Of a stretch of DNA of 64,000 nucleotides, positions 39,353-49,523 are shown piece by piece. A program made the position numbers and the translations under genes. The number at the start of each line of letters is the position of its first letter. Position 1 is the first letter of the stretch. Origin of the DNA: Pandoraea cepalis (GTDB lineage Bacteria > Pseudomonadota > Gammaproteobacteria > Burkholderiales > Burkholderiaceae); the NCBI RefSeq assembly GCF_902459665.1, contig NZ_CABPSL010000002.1, positions 62,001-126,000 of the forward strand, given 5' to 3'. Below the pieces are notes generated by a model. That model did not search any database. It was not told the origin of the DNA and was given only the letters and a program-made list of their open reading frames with translations.

Positions 39353-39820
39353 TTACTTGAACGTGTGCAGGTAGGCCAGCAAGTCGGCCACCTTGCGCTC
39401 GTTTCCGATGCCCCAGAAGCGCATCTTCGTTCCCGGCACGGTCTTGCCCGGATTGGCAATGAAGGTGGCGAGTGTCTTGTCGTCCCAGACAATGCCGGAC
39501 TGCTTCATCGCCGTAGAGTAATCGTAGTCCGGCACGCTGCCCGCGCGGCGGTTGAAGAGGCGGTTGAGTTGCGGGCCGAAGCCCGACGTCGCCATGGGGC
39601 CGACCGCATGGCACGACGCACAGCGTGCCGCGAACATTGCCTTGCCGGCTTCCACGTCGCCAGCGGCCATGGCGGGCGACGCGAGCGCGCTCAGCGCGCC
39701 GAGCAGCGCGAGCGTTGGCGCAACCCGGCGTCGGCGGGCGGCAAGCGGGAGTGGCGGGAGTGGCGCGAGTCGTACGACACGCGGGACAGCGAAGATCGGG
39801 AAAGCGGAGCGGGCAGTCAT
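39353..39820 (-). CDS. Secreted class I cytochrome c
   Basis: A 155-aa periplasmic cytochrome c. A long basic N-terminus then a hydrophobic signal region (VAPTLALLGALSALASPAMAAG) precede the heme motif CASCH, with the likely axial Met in GTKMRFWG and the family pattern FGPQLNRLFNRRAGSVPDYDYSTAMKQSG and LLAYLHTF. It resembles cytochrome c2/c550-type electron carriers. The start at 39820 has no good ribosome site; a TTG at 39856 in frame is an alternative. It stands alone. Confidence 0.85.
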   Translation of the reverse strand: MTARSAFPIFAVPRVVRLAPLPPLPLAARRRRVAPTLALLGALSALASPAMAAGDVEAGKAMFAARCASCHAVGPMATSGFGPQLNRLFNRRAGSVPDYDYSTAMKQSGIVWDDKTLATFIANPGKTVPGTKMRFWGIGNERKVADLLAYLHTFK

Positions 39821-39979
39821 CGGAGGGCGTGCAGCCGGGGAACGGGTCGAAGGCAATCCGCTAACTTACCGCGTTCCCTCCGGCGCGACCAGCGATTCCC
39901 GTGCGAAGGCGGTGCGACATCGTGTCGCGGCCGTCGACGCCAGGGCATCGACGGCCATTCGCCGCAGGCGGCAGCGGTC

Positions 39980-40777
39980 TTACGCCGCGCCCTTGATCAC
40001 GCTCTCCGGCAGATCGCGACCGTGGTACTTCTTGTAGATCGCGTTGAGCTTGCCGTTCTTCAGATTGGTCTTCACCCAATGGTTGATCCAATCCTTGAGC
40101 GCCGGCTGATTCTTGTTGAGCGCGATGCCCAGATTGAATTCCGTCTGCGCAAACTTCAGTTCGAGGTTCTTCTCCGGGGCGCGCTTTTGCATCTCGCCGA
40201 GATTCGACGGCGTGCTCGAGAAGATGTCGACCTGACCGGTCACCATCGACGTGATGAGTGTCGCGTCGTCTTCGTAGCGCACGATCTGCGCACCCTTGGC
40301 GTTCTGTGTGGTGAGCGTGTCGTTGACGGTCGCGCGCGTGAGACCGATGCGCTTGCCGTTCAGGTCGTCATAGCCCTTGATGACCATGCTCTTGGGGCCG
40401 CCGACGATGATCGAGATGACCGCGTACGGCATCGAAAAATCGATCACCTTCTCACGCTCCGGCGAGATCGCGAGATCGGCCACCACGATATCGGCGCGGT
40501 TCGACTGCAGCGTGGGGATGCGTGCGGCGTTCGTCACGGACACAATGTCGAGCTTCACCCCCAGATCCTGTGCCAGCAGCTTGGCCGTTTCGACGTCCGA
40601 GCCCACCGGTTGCAGGTTCGCGTCGGCATACGAGTACAGCGGCGTGCCCATGGCGATGGCGACGCGGATCTTGCCTGCCTTCTTGATGTCGTCGAGCTGG
40701 TCGGCGAGGGCAGCATGCGCCACGGCGCCGAGCAGAGCGGCGGCGCAAGCCTGGGTGAGGAACGTCTTGAGTTTCAT
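39980..40777 (-). CDS. Amino acid ABC transporter, substrate-binding protein
   Basis: A 265-aa periplasmic binding protein of SBP family 3. The signal peptide is MKLKTFLTQACAAALLGAVAHAALA. Ligand-site landmarks: GTPLYSYAD, VGSDVETAKLLAQDLGVKLDIV, NRADIVVADLAISPEREKVIDFSMPY, GKRIGLTRAT. The family binds polar or cationic amino acids. The start at 40777 marks the signal peptide, with GGAGACACC before it. It is the last gene of a four-gene importer; expression may be separate because of the 43-base gap. Confidence 0.88.
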   Translation of the reverse strand: MKLKTFLTQACAAALLGAVAHAALADQLDDIKKAGKIRVAIAMGTPLYSYADANLQPVGSDVETAKLLAQDLGVKLDIVSVTNAARIPTLQSNRADIVVADLAISPEREKVIDFSMPYAVISIIVGGPKSMVIKGYDDLNGKRIGLTRATVNDTLTTQNAKGAQIVRYEDDATLITSMVTGQVDIFSSTPSNLGEMQKRAPEKNLELKFAQTEFNLGIALNKNQPALKDWINHWVKTNLKNGKLNAIYKKYHGRDLPESVIKGAA

Positions 40778-40820
40778 GCGGGTGTCTCCTTGGAATAATG
40801 GATTGTCTTGCGTGGCCGGA

Positions 40821-41532
<712 letters not shown>

Positions 41533-41549
<17 letters not shown>

Positions 41550-42186
41550 TGAGCTTGTCCTCCAGTGATGCGCTCCAGCGCGAGAGCGGGTAGCACAGCA
41601 CGAAATAAAACACCCCGACCAACGAGAACACGAGGAAGGGTTGGAAAATCGAGTTGTTGATGATCTGTCCGGCGCGCGTCAGCTCCACGAAGCCGATCAC
41701 CGACGCGAGCGACGTCATCTTGATGATCTGCACCAGGAAGCCGATGGTCGGCGGCAGCGACAGGCGCACCGCCTGCGGAATGATGACCAGACGCAGCGTC
41801 TGCCAGCGCGAGAGCGACAGGCACTCCGCGGCCTCCCACTGCGCCCGCGGCATCGCTTCGACGCAGCCGCGCCAGATGTCGCCCAGATAGGCGCTGGTGT
41901 ACACCATCAATGCCAGCGCGGCCGCCACGATGGCGGGTAACTCGAAGCCATACACCGACAGACCGAAGTAGACGATGAACAGCAGGATCAGCAGCGGAAT
42001 GCCCTGAATCGCCTCGATGAACACTTGCGCAGGCAAGCGCAGCCATCGGCGCGGCGAGATGCGTCCGAGCATCACGACAAAGCCGCCCGCGCTGCCGAGG
42101 ACGAATGCGATGAGCGAGAGCACGAGTGTCCAGCCGATGGACTGCACCAGATAGTTGAAATAGGTCCAGGAAAAATTGCCCATCAT
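41533..42186 (-). CDS. Amino acid ABC transporter permease 2
   Basis: A 217-aa membrane permease with about five segments and the EAA-loop QWEAAECLSLSRWQTLRLVIIPQAVRLSLPP. It pairs with the permease encoded just upstream. The start at 42186 has GGAG and overlaps the end of permease 1 by 4 bases; the ATG immediately after (42183) is an alternative. The 3' end overlaps the ATPase gene. The family imports polar amino acids such as Glu, Gln, His or Arg. Confidence 0.88.
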
Positions 42187-42998
42187 GAGGCGCTCCGTTG
42201 CGCGGCGTTGGTACCGGATGTGCTTGAAGCGCCCGGCGTGCCGGCGTTGCCCGGGGCGTTCAGGCCGGCGGCGCGCGACGCGGCCGCCCGACGGCGTGCG
42301 GCCTGAGCGGTCTGCGCGGCGGCGCGTCGCACGATGCGGCGGCGCTTGAAGAAGTACTCGCCGGCGGCCCACGCCACGAGCTTGACCAGCAGCGAGAGGC
42401 ACAGATAGAGGGCGGCCACGACGATATAGGTTTCGAGCGAGCGGAACGTGTCCGACTGCACGGTATTCGCCACGGCCGTCAGTTCCTCGGCGGAAATCTG
42501 CGACGCCATGGCCGAGGCCTGCATCATCAAAATGAACTGGGTGGTGAGCGCCGGATAGACCTTTTCGATGGACGGTTGCAGCATGACGTGCCACGCGATG
42601 CGCCATTTCGGCAGCCCCAGGCACTCGGCGGCCTCGATCTGACCGCGCGGCACCGATTCGAGCCCCGCGCGAATGATCTCCGCCGCGTACGCGCCGATGT
42701 TGATCACCATCGCAATGACCGACGCGGCGAACGTCGGCATGTGCACGCCTACGCTGGCCAGGCCGAAATACAGTAGAAAGATCTGGACGAGGAACGGTGT
42801 GTTGCGCACCGCTTCGATATAGATGCCGCACAGGCGGGCGAGCCAGCGGTGGCGGCTGCGCTTGGCAAAGGCCACGAGCGTGCCGACGACGGTGCCGAGG
42901 ACAACCGAAATCACCGTCATCTTCAGCGTGAGCCACGCGCCATCCAGGAATACTGGCCAGTAGGGGAGCAGTGGGGCGAAATTCAACGAGAAATGCAT
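42183..42998 (-). CDS. Amino acid ABC transporter permease 1
   Basis: A 271-aa permease with the EAA-loop QIEAAECLGLPKWRIAWHVMLQPSIEKVYPAL. Unlike most HisM/GlnP relatives it has a C-terminal tail of about 50 Ala/Arg/Ser residues (RRAAAQTAQAARRRAAASRAAG...), likely disordered. It is the first gene of the operon; the 425-base upstream region carries a palindrome at 43092 similar to those before the hexarate genes. Confidence 0.85.
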   Translation of the reverse strand: MHFSLNFAPLLPYWPVFLDGAWLTLKMTVISVVLGTVVGTLVAFAKRSRHRWLARLCGIYIEAVRNTPFLVQIFLLYFGLASVGVHMPTFAASVIAMVINIGAYAAEIIRAGLESVPRGQIEAAECLGLPKWRIAWHVMLQPSIEKVYPALTTQFILMMQASAMASQISAEELTAVANTVQSDTFRSLETYIVVAALYLCLSLLVKLVAWAAGEYFFKRRRIVRRAAAQTAQAARRRAAASRAAGLNAPGNAGTPGASSTSGTNAAQRSAS

Positions 42999-43423
42999 GG
43001 CAAGCGCCTGTCTCCGGTGACGTTCGGGGCCGACGCGCCAGGCAGTCCATTGCGGTCACGGCACCCGCAATCACTGTGGTGGGTCTTTCTTGTACGTCGT
43101 CATATAAGTGATGCGATTTTGCGCATCGCGATACGGCGTTGTCAATAGCGGAGGATTGGGGGGATACCCTTGGCTTTCGCCTTGTCGGGGAAAGGGTTGA
43201 AGGGGATTCTGGCCGGTGGGGCAAGCAACCGCACGCCGCGTGAGGCGGCCTCAACGGCGGGTTGATGAGGACGGATTTTGTCTGCGTGTCATCGTATCTC
43301 TTGACGTCGGGGGGGGGGGCGTCGGACGGTTGGGCAGTCGGGAAGCGCCGAGCGCGGCGGCGCGGTTCCTGGTTCTATAATCGCGCTTTGCCATTCCAAC
43401 CGTGACATTCAAGGCGAAATTCG
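42999..43423. other. Divergent intergenic region, amino acid importer/AsnC
   Basis: It holds the palindrome at 43092, an 11-G homopolymer at 43309-43319 and a TATAAT at 43376-43381 that may be the -10 box of the AsnC gene 43 bases downstream. The AsnC regulator probably acts here. No small gene is evident. Confidence 0.5.
43092..43105. promoter_or_regulatory. Palindrome upstream of amino acid importer
   Basis: GTACGTCGTCATAT (reverse ATATGACGACGTAC) fits the hexarate-locus palindrome at 13 of 14 positions and is extended by CTTGTA...TATAAG. It lies 94 bases before the first permease. Binding by the same regulator, or by another of its family, is possible. Confidence 0.45.
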
Positions 43424-43885
43424 ATGACGCTGTCTGCGACCGCCCTCGACGAACTCGACCGTAACCTGCTCGCCCTGCTGCGGGTCAATGCGCGCGAGAG
43501 CACGGCCAATCTGGCGCGCCGTCTCGGCGTGGCGCGCACGACCGTGGTGGCCCGCCTGGCGAGGCTAGAGCAGGCGGGCGTGATCGCCGGCTATACGGTA
43601 CGACTCGGGCAGGACGCCGCCGGAGGCGGGTTGCAGGCCTGTGTCGGCATCAGCGTGCAACCGCGCTCCGGGCGCGACGTGTTGCGGCGCCTGAACAAGA
43701 TGCCCGAGATTCACCTGCTGTGCACCGTCAGCGGCGAGTTCGATTACGTGGCATGGCTGCACGCGGCGTCGGCAGACCAGCTCGACGCGCTGCTCGACAC
43801 CATCGGCGAGATCGACGGCGTCACCCGGACGACAACGTCGGTCGTGCTCGCCCGCAAGATCGACCGGGGGGGCGTGTTGCCCTGA
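43424..43885 (+). CDS. Lrp/AsnC-family regulator
   Basis: A 153-aa transcription factor: N-terminal helix-turn-helix (LDRNLLALLRVNARESTANLARRLGVARTTVVARLARLEQAGVI) and C-terminal ligand/oligomerisation domain (ACVGISVQPRSGRDVLRRLNKMPEIHLLCTVSGEFDYVAWLHA). Such proteins respond to amino acids. Divergent from the amino acid importer, so it is its likely regulator. A TATAAT lies 43 bases upstream. Confidence 0.88.
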   Translation: MTLSATALDELDRNLLALLRVNARESTANLARRLGVARTTVVARLARLEQAGVIAGYTVRLGQDAAGGGLQACVGISVQPRSGRDVLRRLNKMPEIHLLCTVSGEFDYVAWLHAASADQLDALLDTIGEIDGVTRTTTSVVLARKIDRGGVLP

Positions 43886-43999
43886 GCATCGCCCAGTAAT
43901 TTTTCGTAAACGTCGGCCAAGAATCGCGCCGCGCGCCCGCCGACGCTCGCGCCGTGCTCGGATTTCCCGTTCATCCCCGTGTTGCCTTGACTTCATGGT

Positions 44000-44046
44000 T
44001 TGTCTGACGAATGCGTTAGTGCTAAAATTACTGAGAATTGTTTGCA
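44000..44046 (+). promoter_or_regulatory. Promoter with Fur-box-like site, ftr operon
   Basis: TTGTCT at 44000-44005 and TAAAAT at 44023-44028 are 17 bases apart. TGAGAATTGTTTGCA at 44032-44046 matches the 7-1-7 Fur consensus TGATAATNATTATCA at 10 of 14 defined positions, just after the -10 box, where Fe-Fur would repress. It lies 28 bases before the first iron-uptake gene. Confidence 0.5.
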
Positions 44047-44074
44047 TTAACTTCTTTGTCAATCTGGAGTGTGT

Positions 44075-44698
44075 ATGCGCGTGAAATCCCTCGTGGCCGC
44101 GGCGCTGTTCGTCGGTGCAGCCACCCTGGCGAATGCCGCCGAATTTCCCATTGGTAAGCCGCTGAATGTGGCGGGCATGGAGATCAACACGGTGTATCTC
44201 CAGCCGATCTCGATGGAACCGGCCGGCATGATGCGCGACGCCGCCAAGTCGGACATCCACCTCGAAGCGGATATTCATGCGATTGCCAAGAACCCGAACG
44301 GTTACGCCGAAGGCGACTGGATTCCGGGGCTGGAAATCACGTACAAGCTGCAAAAGATGAAGAGCGACGGCAAGACCCCCGAGGGCGCGTCCATCGAAGG
44401 GTTGATGATGCCGATGGTCGCGAGCGATGGTCCGCACTACGGCGATAACGTCAAGCTGGCCGGTGTCGGCAAGTACAAGCTGACGATGGTCGTCAACGCA
44501 CCGGGCACGCTGCAGGCGTTCGGCTGCAAGATGGGCGGCATGCCCGCCGCCGACGCCCATGCGGCGCACGGGGGCATGGGCCCGTGGTGCTTTGGCCGCC
44601 ACGTCGACAAGGAAACCGGCGTGGGTCCGTGGTTCAAGCCGGTGACCAAGGAAGTGGATTTCACTTTCTCGGGAATTGGCAAGAAGGGCGGGTACTAA
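44075..44698 (+). CDS. ftrA: Periplasmic iron-binding protein, P19/FtrA type
   Basis: A 207-aa exported P19-family protein that binds copper and ferrous or ferric iron in the periplasm. After a signal peptide (MRVKSLVAAALFVGAATLANAAEF) it shows the metal-ligand regions GMEINTVYLQPISMEP, KSDIHLEADIHAI, GDNVKLAGVGKYKL and the His-rich loop ADAHAAHGGMGPW. The ATG at 44075 has GGAG six bases upstream. First gene of a four-gene operon with the order of Bordetella ftrABCD. Confidence 0.88.
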   Translation: MRVKSLVAAALFVGAATLANAAEFPIGKPLNVAGMEINTVYLQPISMEPAGMMRDAAKSDIHLEADIHAIAKNPNGYAEGDWIPGLEITYKLQKMKSDGKTPEGASIEGLMMPMVASDGPHYGDNVKLAGVGKYKLTMVVNAPGTLQAFGCKMGGMPAADAHAAHGGMGPWCFGRHVDKETGVGPWFKPVTKEVDFTFSGIGKKGGY

Positions 44699-44765
44699 GT
44701 CGCCCGCATGAATTTGACTCGGCGTTGGCCTGCGGGCCGGCGCTGTTTTCGTTTGGAGCGGAAGA

Positions 44766-45122
44766 ATGAATCAGCGCATCGCGCGCCTGCTGGCCACGAT
44801 GACAGCCGTGGTGGCGACTTTGTTCGTGCTGGCGGGGCCGTCGCTCGCGCGCGCGGACGACTTGCCAACCTTCAGGCTGGAAATGAACAACGGCAAGCTC
44901 AACCCGGCGCGCATCGAGGTACCGGCCGGCAAGCGCATCAAGATTGAAGTGCACAACACCGGCACGAACGCTGTCGAGTTCGAGAGTCTGCAACTTCGCA
45001 AGGAGAAGGTGTTGGCACCGGGTGCGCAGTCGTTCGTGGTGATCGCGCCGCTGCAGCCGGGCGAGTACAAGTTTTTCGACGATTTTCACCAGCAGGCACA
45101 AGGCGTGATCGTTGCCAAGTAA
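44766..45122 (+). CDS. ftrB: Cupredoxin-like periplasmic protein, FtrB type
   Basis: A 118-aa exported cupredoxin-fold protein. Signal peptide MNQRIARLLATMTAVVATLFVLAGPSLARA; fold landmarks FRLEMNNGKLNPARIEVPAGKRIKIEVHNTGTNAVEFES and GEYKFFDDFHQQAQG. It lacks the classical Cys/His blue-copper motif, as do FtrB-type partners, which are thought to oxidise Fe(II) for the permease. It sits between the P19 gene and the permease. Confidence 0.85.
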   Translation: MNQRIARLLATMTAVVATLFVLAGPSLARADDLPTFRLEMNNGKLNPARIEVPAGKRIKIEVHNTGTNAVEFESLQLRKEKVLAPGAQSFVVIAPLQPGEYKFFDDFHQQAQGVIVAK

Positions 45123-45180
45123 GCGGGCGGAAGTCGTTCTGGATAGTCGGTAAGACACGCATCACGAGAGGAATCAAACG

Positions 45181-46017
45181 ATGGGTCAGGTCATGTTCAT
45201 CGTCTGGCGCGAAAGCGTCGAGGCATTGCTGGTTGTCGGCATTCTCCATGCCTGGCTGGCCAACCCGGAGCACGGTGCCAAGCGCGGCCTGCCTTATCTG
45301 TGGGGCGGTGTGGCGCTCGGGATTGCGGCGGCCGTGGCGCTGGGCGCCGCTCTCGTTGGTTTTACCGAGGTGCTCTCGGGCGACGCGCAGGACTACTTCC
45401 AGACGGCCATGGTGCTGGTCGCCTGCGTGCTGATCGTGCAGATGGTCTTCTGGATGAAGCGCCACGGGCGAACGCTCAAACGCGACATGGAATCGTCGCT
45501 GCGCAAGAACCAGGATCAGGGCACCTGGTGGGGCGTGCTCGTGCTGGTGGCGCTGGCCATTGCCCGCGAAGGCAGCGAGACGACCATCTTCCTGTACGGC
45601 ATCGGCTTCGGTCAGCAAGGCAGCGTGCCGCCATCGATGTGGCTCGCGGTGCTGATCGGTTTCGCCCTGGCACTCGCCACGTTCTGGCTGCTGCAACTGG
45701 GCGGAAAGATCTTCTCGTGGCGCCTGTTCTTTCGCGTGACCGAAATCATGCTGCTGTTCCTCGCCGCCGGGCTGCTGGAGTCCGGGCTCGATCGCCTGAT
45801 CTCGCTCGAGCTGGTGCCGACGCTGGTCGATCAACTGTGGGATACCTCCGCACTGCTCGATGACACCAGCCCGTTCGGCAGTCTCGTCGCCACGTTGACC
45901 GGCTATCGCGCGCATCCGTCCGGCATGAATCTGTTGGTGTACGGCATCTATTGGCTGTTCGTCTGGGCGTTGCTCAAGCGGGCAGACGGGCCGCTCAAGC
46001 AGGTCAAGCCCGCTTGA
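45181..46017 (+). CDS. ftrC: FTR1-family iron permease
   Basis: A 278-aa membrane permease of the FTR1/OFeT family with seven predicted segments. Two RExxE motifs expected for iron are present: RESVE at residues 10-14 and REGSE at 129-133. It transports iron after oxidation by the periplasmic partner. Third gene of the operon, with the preceding gene 58 bases upstream. Confidence 0.9.
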   Translation: MGQVMFIVWRESVEALLVVGILHAWLANPEHGAKRGLPYLWGGVALGIAAAVALGAALVGFTEVLSGDAQDYFQTAMVLVACVLIVQMVFWMKRHGRTLKRDMESSLRKNQDQGTWWGVLVLVALAIAREGSETTIFLYGIGFGQQGSVPPSMWLAVLIGFALALATFWLLQLGGKIFSWRLFFRVTEIMLLFLAAGLLESGLDRLISLELVPTLVDQLWDTSALLDDTSPFGSLVATLTGYRAHPSGMNLLVYGIYWLFVWALLKRADGPLKQVKPA

Positions 46018-46162
46018 GCGGGCCGCAGGCATCGGGGGCGCAAATCTCGCCGGTGCACGACAACGGCCTGTCCGGACAGGCCGATGCCGGCGTCACAAGC
46101 GCCCCGGCATTCGCAAGATCCGCCAGCCTGACAAGGTTGTTTCCCCGACGTACGAGTTGAGC

Positions 46163-47557
46163 ATGAGCATCGCCATACCTGTCCCGAACCGACTGGCCCG
46201 CGCAGGGCTTTGGATGCAACGCCATGGCAAGCTGATTCGTGGCGTGCAGTGGGGCATCGTGCTCGTGTACGCGTTCCTCATCGGGGTGCCGGTCATGTTG
46301 CCGCTGCCCGACGAGACGGCGCACATCCTCAATAACCTCACCGTCTTCGCGCAGTTCACTTTCTGGGGCATCTGGTGGCCGTTCGTGCTCATCAGCATGG
46401 TCTTGATGGGCCGCGTATGGTGCGGGGTGCTGTGCCCGGAAGGCACGCTCTCGGAATTCGCGAGCCGTCACGGACGCGGTCGCGCCATTCCACGCTGGAT
46501 GCGCTGGGGCGGCTGGCCGTTCGTGGCCTTTGCGGGCACCACGCTCTACGGCCAGATGGTCAGCGTCTACCAATATCCGAAGGCCGTGTTGCTGGTACTT
46601 GGCGGTTCCACCATCGGCGCGATGGTGATCGGCTATTTCTACGGCCGCGACAAACGGGTGTGGTGCAAGTACCTGTGCCCGGTCAACGGCGTGTTCTCGC
46701 TGCTCGCGCGTCTGGCACCGTTCCACTTCAAGGTCAACGAAGAAGCGTGGCGTCGCTCGTATCACACCAACGGCCACAAGATCATCCCGGTCAATTGCGC
46801 GCCGCTCGTGCCGCTGCGCAACATGAAGGGCGGCGCGCAATGCCATATGTGCGGGCGCTGCGCCGGGCATCGCGACGCCATCGCGCTCACGGGCCGCTCG
46901 CCGAGCGACGAGATCGTGAAGTTCGGCGCGACGGAGAACAACAGTGTGTGGGACAGCGTGCTCGTCATGTATGGCCTGCTTGGCGTGGCCATCGGCGCCT
47001 TCCACTGGACGGTGAATCCGTGGTTCGTGGCGACCAAGACGATGCTCGCCACATGGCTCATCGACCGCGACATCATGTGGCCGTTCGCGACGAACGCGCC
47101 GTGGTTCGTCTTTACCAACTACCCGGCGCAGAGCGACGTCTTCTCGTGGCTCGACGGCGGCATGGTCGTCACGTACATCCTCGGCAACGGTCTGTTGCTG
47201 GGCTTGGCGTTCACGACGATCTTCGCGCTGGCGAACCGGGCGATGGGGCCGTGGCAGACCTCGCGATTCAATCACCTGGTGCAGTCGTTGATTCCGATTG
47301 CCGGGGCCGGGGTGTTCATCGGTCTGTCGGCCACGACGATCAGCCTGCTGCGCGCCGAGCATCTGCCGGTGTACTGGGCGAACGATGTGCGCGCTGCGAT
47401 CCTCGCCGCGACCACGTTGTGGAGCCTGTGGCTTGGCTGGCGCGTGACCGGGCGGCATGCGCGCTCGCTGGGGCGGCGTCTGGCCGGGATGGCGGGTGTC
47501 GTGGCGGCGCTGGCGCTGGTCAACTGGCTCTGGCTGTTGATGTTCTGGATCTGGTGA
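46163..47557 (+). CDS. ftrD: Membrane polyferredoxin, FtrD type
   Basis: A 464-aa integral membrane protein with 4Fe-4S-type cysteine motifs: WCGVLCPEG (NapH/NosR-like), [10 protein letters not shown] and [14 protein letters not shown], plus about six to eight membrane segments. In the FtrABCD system it is thought to supply or accept electrons for iron uptake. The ATG at 46163 was preferred over a TTG at 46157; ribosome sites are weak. Last gene of the operon. Confidence 0.87.
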   Translation: MSIAIPVPNRLARAGLWMQRHGKLIRGVQWGIVLVYAFLIGVPVMLPLPDETAHILNNLTVFAQFTFWGIWWPFVLISMVLMGRVWCGVLCPEGTLSEFASRHGRGRAIPRWMRWGGWPFVAFAGTTLYGQMVSVYQYPKAVLLVLGGSTIGAMVIGYFYGRDKRVWCKYLCPVNGVFSLLARLAPFHFKVNEEAWRRSYHTNGHKIIPVNCAPLVPLRNMKGGAQCHMCGRCAGHRDAIALTGRSPSDEIVKFGATENNSVWDSVLVMYGLLGVAIGAFHWTVNPWFVATKTMLATWLIDRDIMWPFATNAPWFVFTNYPAQSDVFSWLDGGMVVTYILGNGLLLGLAFTTIFALANRAMGPWQTSRFNHLVQSLIPIAGAGVFIGLSATTISLLRAEHLPVYWANDVRAAILAATTLWSLWLGWRVTGRHARSLGRRLAGMAGVVAALALVNWLWLLMFWIW

Positions 47558-47574
47558 CGCCCGGGGCGCGTCGA

Positions 47575-47604
47575 TTGTCGCGCCTCAGGCCGGTGGCCTA
47601 CAAT
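47575..47604 (+). promoter_or_regulatory. Promoter of ubiA
   Basis: TTGTCG at 47575-47580 and TACAAT at 47599-47604 with an 18-base spacer, 29 bases before the ubiA start. Close to the sigma-70 consensus. Confidence 0.5.
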
Positions 47605-47633
47605 GGCGCCACCGGTCTTTCTGTGTAACGCTC

Positions 47634-48506
47634 ATGTTGCTCGCTCAACGTCTCCCGCTGTATTTCCGCCTCGTTCGTCTCGATAAGCCGATCGGCACCG
47701 TGCTGCTGCTGTGGCCAACGCTTGCGGCGCTGTGGATCGCGTCGAATGGGCATCCCGACCTCTGGCTGCTCGCGATCTTTACGCTCGGCACCTTCCTGAT
47801 GCGCTCGGCGGGTTGCGCCATCAACGATTACGCCGACCGCGACTTCGACAGGTACGTCAAACGCACGAAGGAGCGGCCGATCACGTCGGGACGCATTCGT
47901 GCCTGGGAAGCGGTGGCCGTGGCGGCCACGCTCGCGCTGGCGAGCTTTTTGCTGATCCTGCCGCTCAACGCGCTGACCAAGTGGCTCTCGATTCCGGCCC
48001 TGTTCGTGGCGGGCACCTATCCGTTCACCAAGCGCTTTCTGGCGATTCCGCAGGCGTATCTCGGCGTGGCCTTCGGTTTCGGCATTCCGATGGCCTTCGC
48101 CGCAGTGCAGGATCAGGTACCGGTCATCGCATGGGTGCTGCTGCTCTCGAATGTGTTCTGGTCGGTCGCCTACGACACCGAATACGCAATGGTCGATCGC
48201 GACGACGACTTGAAGATCGGCATCAAGACCTCGGCGATCACGTTCGGACGCTTCGACGTATTGGCGATCATGCTCTGCTATGCGGGGGCGCTCGGCATCC
48301 AGGCGGGGGTGGGCGTGTATCTCGGCTTCGGCTGGCCGTTCTGGCTCGGCATGGCGGTGGCGGTGAGCTTCGCGATCTATCACTACTTCCTGATTCGCGC
48401 ACGCGAGCGCATGCCTTGTTTTGCCGCCTTCCGTCACAACAACTGGCTCGGTGCCGCCGTGTTCGCAGGCATCGCGGGCCACTACTTGTTGGCCGCGCGG
48501 GCATAG
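47634..48506 (+). CDS. ubiA: 4-hydroxybenzoate octaprenyltransferase
   Basis: A 290-aa membrane prenyltransferase of ubiquinone synthesis, joining a polyprenyl chain to 4-hydroxybenzoate. Both Asp-rich motifs are present: [15 protein letters not shown] and [16 protein letters not shown], with [17 protein letters not shown] near the N-terminus. About eight to nine membrane segments. Transcribed alone and ends at a strong shared terminator. Confidence 0.94.
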   Translation: MLLAQRLPLYFRLVRLDKPIGTVLLLWPTLAALWIASNGHPDLWLLAIFTLGTFLMRSAGCAINDYADRDFDRYVKRTKERPITSGRIRAWEAVAVAATLALASFLLILPLNALTKWLSIPALFVAGTYPFTKRFLAIPQAYLGVAFGFGIPMAFAAVQDQVPVIAWVLLLSNVFWSVAYDTEYAMVDRDDDLKIGIKTSAITFGRFDVLAIMLCYAGALGIQAGVGVYLGFGWPFWLGMAVAVSFAIYHYFLIRARERMPCFAAFRHNNWLGAAVFAGIAGHYLLAARA

Positions 48507-48554
48507 GTTGGCGTGTCGATGGGAAGGTCGGCGCGAACGACGACCGGTGAAATG

Positions 48555-48582
48555 AAAAACGGACCGCATGCGGTCCGTTTTT
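48555..48582. terminator. Bidirectional terminator, ubiA/proC
   Basis: AAAAACGGACCGCA and its exact reverse complement TGCGGTCCGTTTTT form a 28-base perfect palindrome, flanked by A5 and T5 runs. It terminates ubiA (plus) and proC (minus). Confidence 0.92.
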
Positions 48583-48619
48583 CGTTCCGGCAGACCGGCG
48601 AATCCGTCGGCCGTTCCGC

Positions 48620-49432
48620 TCAGGCGTCGCCCAACTCGTCGCCAAGTTCCTTGGCGCGGGTATTGGCCGCATGCACGCCGCGCACGATTGCCGCCTTGAT
48701 GGCGTCGCGCTCGAACGAGCTGAGGGCAGCAAACGTCGTGCCGCCCTTGGACGTCACACGCTCGCGCAGCACGCTCGCGGGTTCGCTCGACTGCGCCGCC
48801 AGTTGCGACGCGCCGGTAAACGTGGCGATGGCCAACTGACGTGCCTGCTCGGGCGAAAAGCCCAGCTCGTTCGCGGCTTGCTCCAGCGCTTCGATGAAAT
48901 AGAACACGTATGCCGGACCGCTGCCCGAGATGGCCGTCACGGCGTCGAGCTGGCTTTCCTTCTCCACCCAGACGATCTGGCCGGCCGCACCGAGCACGGT
49001 CTCGGCGCGCTTGCGCTGGTCCGAATCCACCCCCGACAAGGCTGCCAGACCCGTGATGCCCATGCCGATCAAGGCGGGGGTGTTCGGCATGCAACGCACG
49101 ATCTGATTGTGGCCGCCGAGCCAACGCGCGAGATCTGACGCCCGAATGCCCGCCGCGATGCTGATCACCAATTGACCGATCAGGTGCGGCTGGAGCGCTT
49201 GTGCGACGTCCTTGAGCACTTGCGGTTTGACGGCCAGCACGATCGTGTCGTAATCGCGCAGGCGATCGTTGGGCGCGCTGGCCGTGTCGACACCGTACTG
49301 CTTGACGAGGCCGTCGCGCGTCGATTCGTTGACGTCGATCGCGAGAATGTCGCGCGGGGCCGTGCCGCGCTTGACGAGTCCGCCGATCAGGGCATTGGCC
49401 ATGTTGCCGCCGCCGATGAATGCAATTCTCAT
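48620..49432 (-). CDS. proC: Pyrroline-5-carboxylate reductase
   Basis: A 270-aa enzyme of proline synthesis, reducing pyrroline-5-carboxylate. It has the N-terminal NAD(P)-binding motif MRIAFIGGGNMANALIGGL, VLAVKPQVL, RCMPNTPALIG and the signature ISGSGPAYVFYFIEALEQAA...RERVTSKGGTT. The start at 49432 fits AAGGATGGTT upstream; an in-frame ATG six bases earlier is an alternative. It follows yggS by 91 bases, a common neighbour pair. Confidence 0.94.
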   Translation of the reverse strand: MRIAFIGGGNMANALIGGLVKRGTAPRDILAIDVNESTRDGLVKQYGVDTASAPNDRLRDYDTIVLAVKPQVLKDVAQALQPHLIGQLVISIAAGIRASDLARWLGGHNQIVRCMPNTPALIGMGITGLAALSGVDSDQRKRAETVLGAAGQIVWVEKESQLDAVTAISGSGPAYVFYFIEALEQAANELGFSPEQARQLAIATFTGASQLAAQSSEPASVLRERVTSKGGTTFAALSSFERDAIKAAIVRGVHAANTRAKELGDELGDA

Positions 49433-49523
49433 AACCATCCTTTGCGTTGCGTGAGTCGTTACCGTCGTTACCTTTTGCCACGGCGAGTCGTCAAAGCGCG
49501 CTCACCGCCAGGGCGCGCCGCGA

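Noticed and set aside
39365-40798. A 477-codon plus frame over cytochrome c and the binding protein
   Set aside because: It runs across two real minus genes and an intergenic region, with no domain or start signal.
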